A DNA stretch of 64,000 bases from Chrysiogenes arsenatis DSM 11915 (GTDB taxonomy: Bacteria; Chrysiogenota; Chrysiogenetes; Chrysiogenales; Chrysiogenaceae), in NCBI RefSeq assembly GCF_000469585.1, contig NZ_AWNK01000009.1:37807-101806 (forward strand), in the 5' to 3' direction. The translations under genes were made by a program, and so were the position numbers. Under the pieces are notes generated by a model. That model made no database searches. It had not been told where the DNA came from and saw nothing but the letters and a program-made list of their open reading frames with translations. Below, in pieces: positions 39,601 to 47,026 of this stretch (the stretch's first letter is position 1; every line of letters starts with the position of its first letter).

Positions 39601-39905
39601 AGCACGTCATCAAGCAAATCATAGAGCACCCACCGCAGCTGTTCGCGAGCGTATTGATCATTCGGAAAAAGCGCCCCCAGATTATTCCGGTAGAGTTCCC
39701 ACAACCATGCTTCGGGAAACGGAAAGCGAATGTTCGCGCACACTCCAAGCGTTTGGGCAATGTGAAGCTCTAACCAGCGATCCATCCCGCGGCTTTGCAC
39801 CACAATCGTCTCTGGTACAAGCGGAGCCAGTGGCTCCGTGCGCATCAGCGCGACCAAAACATCGGCGAGTTGCGTCAGCGAATTGCCAGTATGCAGCGTC
39901 AGCAC
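36633..39905 (-). CDS. recC: Exodeoxyribonuclease V gamma subunit
   Basis: RecC recognises Chi and holds together the RecBCD helicase-nuclease that processes double-strand breaks. A reading frame upstream to 39974 is possible, but I start at the GTG at 39905, where GGAGC lies ahead and the N-terminus (LTLHTGNSLTQLADVL) is the normal RecC one. The 1,090-residue protein has DRWLELHIAQTLGVCANIRFPFPEAW, LFVFGITLLPPAHLQTL, and MRSIPFAMIAVLGMNDGEFPR of the family. Length is right. The start overlaps hypA by 7 bp. recB and recD are not in this window. Its 3' end overlaps rlmN. Confidence 0.95.
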   Translation of the reverse strand: MLTLHTGNSLTQLADVLVALMRTEPLAPLVPETIVVQSRGMDRWLELHIAQTLGVCANIRFPFPEAWLWELYRNNLGALFPNDQYAREQLRWVLYDLLDDVLALPELAPLRVMAAQEDAQTRFELCDQIADTFDRYQLYRPEWLLAWEKGENPVDHPHAPWQQVLWRALRQRLGGVHRGEAHQAFLRQFAAGKPLLWTPPRLFVFGITLLPPAHLQTLALIGHSCDVHLFVLSPCQEYWGDHPGRRNNEESNDTNRLLASLGKVGRDFQELLLAFDGAIQTYEYWQNPEPKSLLEWLQHDMLHRLGRGVSVSDESTEKVAAQTIAADDLSLQLHSAHTPLREVEVLKEQILDFLERHPSCGLHDIVVLVPNLERYAPLVEAVFQVTSDQENALACTIADRTEHRLEHEAFAKLLTLATSSVTLPAVLEVLELPPITANYGLTSHAIGRLQTLLVSAGAAWGIDASHRAQLGFAAEPRNTLRWALFNLQQAALHAAAPEFSEPALFPVTVDDNDVLATFERFLDDLAHLVTTSQQTLSLGAWRQALTQCVAAFLSAAETWAEGVDSLLAAIAQMALQGEKAAFATAIPFGAIWPALQQKLLATGRDDRFMAGKITICSMLPMRSIPFAMIAVLGMNDGEFPRQHLSSSFDLVARFPQRGDRNRLEDDRYLFLEAILCAGKQLHISYVGQDARRGTVLAPSVVVQELRDTINAGFTIDGLAARDVASHCTRIHPPLPFSATLFDGRNPALFSYTQQHWEIAHLLQQRNAGAPVTLPPFQERLVFTLPESLNIHELVQFFGNPLRRYVEYHQIAAPNEAREIPDSEPFDISPLDTWFLRTLALQSALAHHDAETIPRMLCATGKVPHGTWGERDIEGIHAAVQPLQVAWEALTAKHAAEVCEFSVSVDVVAHHCTVHGELTLYGGTLVFVNPGKCNGKRLLEMWIPHLLRCASQTSASPALAAYLLCLNAEANAAEIWMAPPIGAASAYALLRQLLECYVEGHTVPLPLPVRATWAGVEAAQKKEWQWDDAIFNKMDALWQGDSFRAQPGEAQESLARIAWRGVAPWQSEQDRFVALAEKIYRPMLEWVERKG

Positions 39906-40246
39906 GTTTCGAGCTCCAACGACATGAGGTACATCTCCTCGCCATCCAGAACCGTAATATGTGTACTCAAGCACTGGGGACAGTGATAGGCGCGTTCATT
40001 GACCGTGCTGGTGCCACCACACTGGTGGCACTCCAGTACCAGTGGCTGCACAATCAGCTCTAGGGGTGCTGCCGCACAGAGCGTACCGAGACGGAACGTT
40101 TCATACGCCTGCCGGAATAACTCCGGCTCTACCGCACTCATCATGCCAATCTTGACCGTTACGTGCGTCACACTGGTAGCGTTATGCGCAGCGGCCTGAG
40201 CTTCACACTGATCAAGTAAGGCGCTGACTAAAGAAAATTCGTGCAT
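39899..40246 (-). CDS. hypA: Hydrogenase nickel-insertion protein HypA
   Basis: HypA helps insert nickel into [NiFe] hydrogenase. The 115-residue protein starts at the ATG at 40246 with the MHEFSLVSALLDQ motif (His2 and Glu3 bind nickel) and has a zinc site of two CxxC pairs (CHQCGG and CPQCLS). The longer frame upstream does not match the family. It overlaps recC and lies 14 bp after fic. Along with hypE it shows that this organism makes at least one [NiFe] hydrogenase, though no structural subunit is in the window. Confidence 0.95.
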   Translation of the reverse strand: MHEFSLVSALLDQCEAQAAAHNATSVTHVTVKIGMMSAVEPELFRQAYETFRLGTLCAAAPLELIVQPLVLECHQCGGTSTVNERAYHCPQCLSTHITVLDGEEMYLMSLELETC

Positions 40247-40260
40247 GGCAATACCCTTAG

Positions 40261-41031
40261 CTATCTTTCGCGCTGCTCTTCGCTTTTCAATCCCAACGCC
40301 CACCAGTATGGTTCAAATCCCCGCTGTACGCATAAGGCGACCAAAGCGATAAAGTTGCTATAATCACCTGTGCAGTGGGCTTTATCCAAGGCTTCGTAAT
40401 ACTCCAGCCGTTGTTCGACCAGAACCAAGGCGGCTGGAAATCCGGCTTTCATCAGCTCCAAGTTCATCAATAAGCGAGCAGTACGTCCGTTGCCATCGGT
40501 AAAGGGGTGAATTTTCACAAATTCGCCATGCACTCGCGCGGCTCGTTCTACAGGGTGAAGCACCATTGCTTGCTGGTTGGACCAAGACAGAAAGTCCTCC
40601 ATAGCCTGCGGAACGTGCATGGCATCGGGAGGACGGTGCGTTGCGCCGGAAATCAGCACATTGATTTTGCGGTATTGACCAGCATTTTCGTTGTCGATAT
40701 TTTTCAGTACCAACTGGTGCAAGGATTTGAGAGTCCATTCGTTCAAAGGCTGTTTATGGCTCACCAATTCTTCCACCATAAGGATAGCATCGCGGTGGTT
40801 AACGACCTCAAAGTGCTCACGCAGTGTTTTGCCACCGATAGTTATCCCTTCCAGAGCGACTTTCGTCTCTTTGAGCGTCAGGGTGTTTCCTTCGATGGCA
40901 TTACTGTGATACGTCCATTGCAGCATGAGATGTTCGCGTAAATTGGCGAGTACCGCAGGCGGCAAAGGACGCTTCGCATCCAGCTGTGATTTTAGCTGAT
41001 CAAGCTGCTTGAAGTCAGAATCATCTCGCAT
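40261..41031 (-). CDS. Fic-domain AMP-transferase-type protein
   Basis: A 256-residue Fic protein. The catalytic motif is HPFTDGNGRTARLLMN (His175 and the anion-binding GNGR). The inhibitory helix motif is present near the N-terminus, SNAIEGN (Ser43, Glu47), which places it in the self-inhibited class II-like group: the glutamate blocks the ATP site until displaced. The family transfers AMP (or other groups) to protein side chains. The N-terminal helical region and the overall size match DUF4172-type Fic proteins. It starts at the ATG at 41031. It is embedded between hypE and hypA, probably co-transcribed with hydrogenase-maturation genes, which is unusual. Confidence 0.93.
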   Translation of the reverse strand: MRDDSDFKQLDQLKSQLDAKRPLPPAVLANLREHLMLQWTYHSNAIEGNTLTLKETKVALEGITIGGKTLREHFEVVNHRDAILMVEELVSHKQPLNEWTLKSLHQLVLKNIDNENAGQYRKINVLISGATHRPPDAMHVPQAMEDFLSWSNQQAMVLHPVERAARVHGEFVKIHPFTDGNGRTARLLMNLELMKAGFPAALVLVEQRLEYYEALDKAHCTGDYSNFIALVALCVQRGFEPYWWALGLKSEEQRER

Positions 41032-41088
41032 AATCAAATTCCTTTCGCCAGTAGAAAGCAGAAAAATTCATCCTCGGTCGTATGTGCT

Positions 41089-42087
41089 TCAGCATATCCT
41101 TGGCAGCAGTTCGCCGCCAGGCGGTTCCATCAGCCGTTTTGTCCCCCACTCACTTTTAAGAATCACTTTTCCGGGGTGTTCCGGTTGCAGTGTGCCAATG
41201 CAGGCGGCCTGCGTGCAACACGTTTGCTGGCGCAATACTTGCAGAACTGCGTCAACCTCAGTGGCCGGAACGGCCAACACAAACGTCCCTTCGTTGGCCA
41301 GATGCCACGGCTCAAAACCAAGGAGTTCACATAATCCCTGCACTTCGGGGCGCACGGGTATGGTGTGCGGCTCGATAGCGGCGGAAAGGTTACTCGCGGC
41401 CGCCCATTCGTGGAGTACCGCAGCAAGTCCGCCACGCGTGGCATCGCGCATCGCACGGATGGGCAATTTGGCGTCGATCAGTTTCGCGACAACTGGCCAC
41501 AGGGTGGCGCAATCGCTGCGCAGCGCGCTTTGCATGGCAATTTCTTCGCGGCACGTATATATGGTGGCGCCGTGGTCACCAATCGGGCCAGATATAATCA
41601 GCGCATCGCCGGCACGTAAGGTTGCTGTGCCAAGTCCAGCATAGCGCACGCTCCCAAGGCCGGTCGTGTTGATATACACACCACCGCCATGACCGCGCGG
41701 CACGACTTTGGTATCGCCCGTTATAATCCGTGCTCCAATGGCACGCAGCTCGTGCGCCATGCTCTCCACAATGGTGCGCAGCTCAGTCAGGGAAAATCCT
41801 TCTTCGAGGATAAAGCCGCAGCTCAGATATTTTGGTTCTGCCCCCATCATCGCTAAATCGTTCACCGTGCCACAGGCCGCCAAAGTGCCGATGTTGCCGC
41901 CAGGAAAAAAGAGCGGCGAGACAACAAAGCTGTCGGTGGTCATGGCGAGCGGGGACGGGAGATCAAAAACCGCCGCATCGTCCGCCTGCCGCAGCACGGG
42001 GTTGTCAAACGCTTCGTAAAAAAGTTCGTGAATCAGGCAGCTCATTGCTTCGCCACCACTGCCGTGGGCAAGGGTTACGTGGCTCAT
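41089..42087 (-). CDS. hypE: Hydrogenase maturation protein HypE (thiocarboxamide dehydratase)
   Basis: HypE converts the carbamoyl group given by HypF to a cyanide ligand for the hydrogenase iron. The 332-residue protein starts at the ATG at 42087, with the typical MSHVTLAHGSGGEAM and ATP-binding region, and ends with the conserved Pro-Arg-Ile-Cys whose cysteine carries the thiocarboxamide. It begins 1 bp after the ThiF/MoeB-like gene. HypF, HypC, HypD and HypB are not seen here. Confidence 0.95.
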   Translation of the reverse strand: MSHVTLAHGSGGEAMSCLIHELFYEAFDNPVLRQADDAAVFDLPSPLAMTTDSFVVSPLFFPGGNIGTLAACGTVNDLAMMGAEPKYLSCGFILEEGFSLTELRTIVESMAHELRAIGARIITGDTKVVPRGHGGGVYINTTGLGSVRYAGLGTATLRAGDALIISGPIGDHGATIYTCREEIAMQSALRSDCATLWPVVAKLIDAKLPIRAMRDATRGGLAAVLHEWAAASNLSAAIEPHTIPVRPEVQGLCELLGFEPWHLANEGTFVLAVPATEVDAVLQVLRQQTCCTQAACIGTLQPEHPGKVILKSEWGTKRLMEPPGGELLPRIC

Positions 42088-42088
42088 G

Positions 42089-42850
42089 CTACCCTTTCTC
42101 ACCACAAGCGGGGCACGTCGCGCGACGAGCAACTTTTACTTTGTGAAAATGGAGCAGGCGGGCATCGTAGCGCAGCAGGGTATTGATCATCGGTTCGCCG
42201 AACCCCGCCAACAGCTTGATTACTTCTGTCGCCTGCAAGGTGCCGATGGTACCGGCCACTGCGCCGAGTACACCGGCGCGAGCGTTCGCTTCAGGGGTTC
42301 CGGCGATTGGCTCATCCGGAAACAGGCAGCGGTAGCAAGCGCTTTTGCCGGGAAGGATAGTCATCATCTGTCCGGTAAACTCCTTGATACCAGCATGAAT
42401 CAGCGGTTTTCCCGCCGCCACACACAGATCGTTCAAAAGGAATTTGGCGACAAAGTTATCGGTCGCATCCACCACAACATCGCACGAGGCAGCGAGCGCA
42501 TGAAAGTTTTCGGCATTGACGATAGTTTGCTGCGCCTCGATCTGCACTGCCGGATTCAATGCTTTGAGCTTCGCAAGGCCAGAGTAGACTTTGGGAATGC
42601 CAAGATCGGCCGTAAAATGGAGAATCTGCCGTTGCAGATTGGAAATTTCGACGATATCGCCATCGGCAATCGTGATATGGCCAACGCCAGCAGCGACAAG
42701 GTAGTAGAGCACCGGCGAGCCAAGGCCGCCAACGCCGACCACCAGTACCCGTCCGTCGGCCAGTTTTTGCTGCCCTTCAATGCCAAGTTCTTCGAGCATA
42801 TAGTGGCGCAGATAACGGTGATCTTCTTTCGTAACATGATAGGCGGTCAT
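42089..42850 (-). CDS. ThiF/MoeB/HesA-family adenylyltransferase
   Basis: A 253-residue protein of the E1-like superfamily that adenylates the C-terminus of small sulfur-carrier proteins for thiamine, molybdopterin or other cofactors. I start at the ATG at 42850, since AAGGAGG lies six bases before it. Visible are the ATP-binding VVGVGGLGSPVLYYL, the R-Q residues in NLQRQILH, the Asp in DATDNF, and CxxC zinc motifs (CYRC and CPACGEKG). No dedicated sulfur-carrier gene is nearby. Its position between murI and hypE suggests it may serve a hydrogenase or thio-cofactor route, but ThiF or MoeB activity is equally possible. Confidence 0.9.
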   Translation of the reverse strand: MTAYHVTKEDHRYLRHYMLEELGIEGQQKLADGRVLVVGVGGLGSPVLYYLVAAGVGHITIADGDIVEISNLQRQILHFTADLGIPKVYSGLAKLKALNPAVQIEAQQTIVNAENFHALAASCDVVVDATDNFVAKFLLNDLCVAAGKPLIHAGIKEFTGQMMTILPGKSACYRCLFPDEPIAGTPEANARAGVLGAVAGTIGTLQATEVIKLLAGFGEPMINTLLRYDARLLHFHKVKVARRATCPACGEKG

Positions 42851-42869
42851 AGGCATCCTCCTTGGGTTT

Positions 42870-43637
42870 TCAAAGATCAATGTGTTCTATACTGGCGATT
42901 TCTTCGCCAAAAAAGAGAGTTGCAATTTCACGAAAGCGGCTAGAAGTATCCGTCATATAAAACGTGGAACGTGGCTGCTGTTCTGAACATTGACCCGCGA
43001 GGCCAGCTACCACTCGTGCCGTGGCGAGTGCGGAATCCACAAGTGCCACATTCGGCAATACGGCTGCTATATCGTTTTTTAGCAAAGGGTAATGAGTGCA
43101 ACCAAGCACCAACGTGTCGATCACCGGAAAGCCACTCAGGTAACGCTCTAATGTCAAACGGGTCACTTCGGTACCCGTCCAGTTTTCTTCGACGAGCGGC
43201 ACTAGCAATGGTGTGGCGATTTCTGTAACGTGCGCCGCTGGCAGTCGCTCCTGAATGCCCCGTTTGTAGAGTCCACTGGCAATCGTGGCGCTGGTGCCGA
43301 TAACGCCGATTTTTCCACCGGTGGTCGTTTGCAGAGTAGCATCAATACCCGGTTCGATGACGCCTATTACCGGAATCGGGTAGCGCGCACGCACTTCGTG
43401 TAAACCGTAGGCCGTAGCGGTATTACACGCGATGACCAGCAAATCAACCCCTTGGGCGTAGAGGAACTGACTGACTTGCAGCGAATAGCGCAGGATAGTC
43501 TCTTTCGATTTCGTCCCATACGGCACGCGGGCGGTGTCGCCTAAATAGACGAGATTGCAATGGGGTAACGTATCTTTAATAGCACGCATGACGGTCAGGC
43601 CGCCGACTCCGGAGTCGAAAATGGCGATAGTACGCAC
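42870..43637 (-). CDS. murI: Glutamate racemase
   Basis: MurI makes D-glutamate for peptidoglycan. The 255-residue protein has FDSGVGGLTV, the first catalytic cysteine in IACNTATA and the second in LGCTHYPLL. The start codon is GTG (AGGAT upstream). It leads the operon murI-ThiF/MoeB-like-hypE-fic-hypA-recC on the minus strand. Although D-Glu is used by McyE-type synthases, this gene is in a separate housekeeping operon and probably serves the cell wall. Confidence 0.96.
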   Translation of the reverse strand: MRTIAIFDSGVGGLTVMRAIKDTLPHCNLVYLGDTARVPYGTKSKETILRYSLQVSQFLYAQGVDLLVIACNTATAYGLHEVRARYPIPVIGVIEPGIDATLQTTTGGKIGVIGTSATIASGLYKRGIQERLPAAHVTEIATPLLVPLVEENWTGTEVTRLTLERYLSGFPVIDTLVLGCTHYPLLKNDIAAVLPNVALVDSALATARVVAGLAGQCSEQQPRSTFYMTDTSSRFREIATLFFGEEIASIEHIDL

Positions 43638-43748
43638 GGGTAGGTATCCTTTATCGTGAAAAAAGATGGAGAGTTACAAAATCGCTTTATGCAGCGCGAC
43701 AACACTACCATAAGAGTACACAAATGCGGAACTCCAATCCTTTTCCCC

Positions 43749-43777
43749 TTGCCAGAAAATGGTTCACACCGTATAAC
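43749..43777 (+). promoter_or_regulatory. Predicted sigma-70-type promoter of ilvC
   Basis: A -35 box TTGCCA (43749-43754) and -10 box TATAAC (43772-43777) are 17 bp apart, about 50 bp before the ilvC start. Both are near-consensus. Confidence 0.65.
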
Positions 43778-43813
43778 ACACCCTGTTTTTTACCCTGCAA
43801 TTCTATTACATGA

Positions 43814-44848
<1,035 letters not shown>

Positions 44849-44869
44849 GTTTTCAGACTACCCAATTCA

Positions 44870-44900
44870 CAGCCCCTTGCACCAAGCAAGGGGCTGTTTT
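44870..44900 (+). terminator. Terminator after ilvC
   Basis: An 11-bp perfect stem (CAGCCCCTTGC / GCAAGGGGCTG, loop ACCAA) is followed by four Ts. Confidence 0.9.
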
Positions 44901-45040
44901 CGTGATAATGCAAAGAATGAATACTCATCTCAAAACGAATGAACGCGAGCGTGAATATGAAAAAAATAATCCTTTTCTTCCGCATTATTCTCGCTTAAAG
45001 TGACTTCTCTGAGATTTACCGTCACAAATCGGGATGTGCC

Positions 45041-46915
45041 ATGTCATCATTGCCGAATAAGCATGAATCTGCGATGACTGTGTCGCGTGATACTCTACTC
45101 GGGCTGAACGATTACTCAATTCGGAAACTGTATTCCCATGAGCTACAACAACGAATCTGCGAATTGGAACAAGCGAATGCCGCATTGCGCAGCAAGTTAC
45201 AGGAACACGAACAAACGCAACGCGCACTAGAAGCGAGTGAAGCATGTCGCATACGGGTGTTTGAAAGCTCTTTGATTCCGATAATTGTCATGGATTATGA
45301 AACACTGAGATTCATTGACTGTAATCGTGCCGCGGCAAAAATTTTCCGTTTGCCATCTGTCGCAGATACGTTACACAAAACACTCATCGATATTTCCGCC
45401 CCGTTTCAGTATGACGGCACCAGCTCGCAAGAAAAGATGCATGCCTACATTCAGCAGGCATTTCTTCATGGAGAAGTGATCTACGAGTGGCGTCACCAGC
45501 GGCCAGATGGTGAGCTGTGGGATGGCGAAGTTCAATTGATGACGTTTCAGGCCGGCAACCGTTACCTGCTTCAATTTACTCTGCGCGATATTACGCTGCG
45601 CAAGCGCTACGAATTGCAGTTGCAACACCTTGCTACTCACGATGAGCTAACTGGGTTGGCGAACCGCACGCTCTTGCTTGATCGTTTAGATCATTGTATC
45701 CACCTTGCACATCGTGCATCACAAATGGTAGCCATTTTTGTGATGGATATTGACCGTCTTAAAGTAGTGAATGATAGTCTGGGGCACAGTTGTGGCGATC
45801 AACTCCTGTGCGCAATTGCGAGTCGTCTGCGCAAACAATTCCGCCAGGCCGATACACTGGCTTGTATGGGTGGTGACAAGTTTGTGGTTGTTCTTTCCGA
45901 TGTACACGATATTGACCAAGTGCTTCATGTCGCAGGAAAAATTAATACGTTTTTTGAGCAACCGTTTCCTACCGATTCTCATGAAGTAACCGTCAGCGCC
46001 AGTACTGGTGTTGCTATATTTCCCAATGATTCCCGCGAGCCGGAACAACTCTTGCGCAACGCTGACCTGGCAATGGCACGTTCCAAAAAACTTGGCGGAA
46101 ATATGCTGACGTTTTACTCGCCAGAAATGAATCAGCGGATTTTTGAAACACTCGAATTGGAAAATGGGATACGGCACGCACTTCAGCGTGAAGAATTCAG
46201 ACTGTACTATCAACCAAAAGTCGACATCAAAAGTGGTAAAATAATTGGATGTGAAGCCTTGCTCCGTTGGGAGCACTCGAAGCGTGGTTTGATATCTCCT
46301 TTGGAGTTCATTCCCTTGGCAGAGGAAACCGGATTAATTGTGCCGCTTGGATCTTGGGTAATCAACGAAGCGATGCGGCAAGGCCAGCTCTGGCAACAAC
46401 AGGGGCTGCCGCCTATTGATATCGCCATCAATATTTCCCCACGGCAGTTTCGCCAGGGCAACTTGCTGAACATCATGAAAGAAGGGATTCGTCGTTCTGG
46501 TATAGATCCTTGCCGGCTTGAACTGGAAATCACCGAAAGTGTCATTATGGATGAGCCTGAAAAAGCTTGTCACACGATGCGAGAACTGAAACAACTTGGT
46601 ATACGACTCAGTCTTGATGACTTCGGCACAGGGTACTCCAGCTTTAATTATTTGCGCAAACTCCCCGTTGATGCATTGAAAATTGATAAGTCTTTTATCA
46701 ATGACGTGACGACCGACTCCAGTGGTGCTTCGATAGTTGCCAGCATTATCGGTATTGCGAAAAATCTTGGATTGCAAGCGGTCGCCGAAGGGGTCGAACA
46801 CTTTGATCAGTTGTATTTCCTTGTCGGATGCGAATGCGATAGCTACCAAGGGTTTCTTTTCAGCAAGCCAATCCCCGCCGATGAATTCACTACCCTCCTG
46901 AAAAACAGCAAATAA
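45041..46915 (+). CDS. PAS-GGDEF-EAL protein (c-di-GMP signalling)
   Basis: A 624-residue cytoplasmic protein. A coiled-coil (LQQRICELEQANAALRSKL) is followed by a PAS domain (about 75-195), a GGDEF domain with the signature GGDKF at 277-281, and an EAL domain with EALLRW (Glu405), DDFGTGYSSFNYL and AEGVEH. The Glu-to-Lys change in GGDEF removes a metal ligand, so the cyclase is probably inactive and may bind GTP as a regulator. The EAL residues are complete, so it likely degrades c-di-GMP. No transmembrane segment is seen. It lies just upstream of the second biosynthetic operon but in its own unit. Confidence 0.9.
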   Translation: MSSLPNKHESAMTVSRDTLLGLNDYSIRKLYSHELQQRICELEQANAALRSKLQEHEQTQRALEASEACRIRVFESSLIPIIVMDYETLRFIDCNRAAAKIFRLPSVADTLHKTLIDISAPFQYDGTSSQEKMHAYIQQAFLHGEVIYEWRHQRPDGELWDGEVQLMTFQAGNRYLLQFTLRDITLRKRYELQLQHLATHDELTGLANRTLLLDRLDHCIHLAHRASQMVAIFVMDIDRLKVVNDSLGHSCGDQLLCAIASRLRKQFRQADTLACMGGDKFVVVLSDVHDIDQVLHVAGKINTFFEQPFPTDSHEVTVSASTGVAIFPNDSREPEQLLRNADLAMARSKKLGGNMLTFYSPEMNQRIFETLELENGIRHALQREEFRLYYQPKVDIKSGKIIGCEALLRWEHSKRGLISPLEFIPLAEETGLIVPLGSWVINEAMRQGQLWQQQGLPPIDIAINISPRQFRQGNLLNIMKEGIRRSGIDPCRLELEITESVIMDEPEKACHTMRELKQLGIRLSLDDFGTGYSSFNYLRKLPVDALKIDKSFINDVTTDSSGASIVASIIGIAKNLGLQAVAEGVEHFDQLYFLVGCECDSYQGFLFSKPIPADEFTTLLKNSK

Positions 46916-46950
46916 TTCACTTTTCAGCAATTCGTTACCTAATTGAATAT

Positions 46951-46979
46951 TTTACACCTGCATAGATTTGGAGTATAAA
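46951..46979 (+). promoter_or_regulatory. Predicted promoter of the second biosynthetic operon
   Basis: TTTACA (46951-46956), a 17-bp spacer and TATAAA (46974-46979) form a near-consensus promoter, 47 bp before the PKS start at 47027. Confidence 0.6.
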
Positions 46980-47026
46980 ACGGCGTATCATTCGTCTCCC
47001 ATACTGAAAATAAGGCGGTGCTGTAT

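Noticed and set aside
39311..40063. 250-residue plus-strand open frame antisense to recC and hypA
   Set aside because: It lies entirely against strongly supported genes, has low-complexity Ala/Arg/His-rich composition typical of shadow frames, and has no ribosome site or family match.
41009..41644. 211-residue plus-strand frame antisense to hypE
   Set aside because: Ser/Arg/Pro-rich shadow translation over a confirmed gene.
42086..42943. 285-residue plus-strand open frame antisense to the ThiF/MoeB-like gene
   Set aside because: It is the reverse frame of a gene with clear catalytic motifs; no recognisable domain.
42870..43637. murI as the McyF-like racemase of the synthase pathway
   Set aside because: It heads a separate operon with hyp genes, far from both synthase operons, and the A domain pocket fits Asn rather than Glu.
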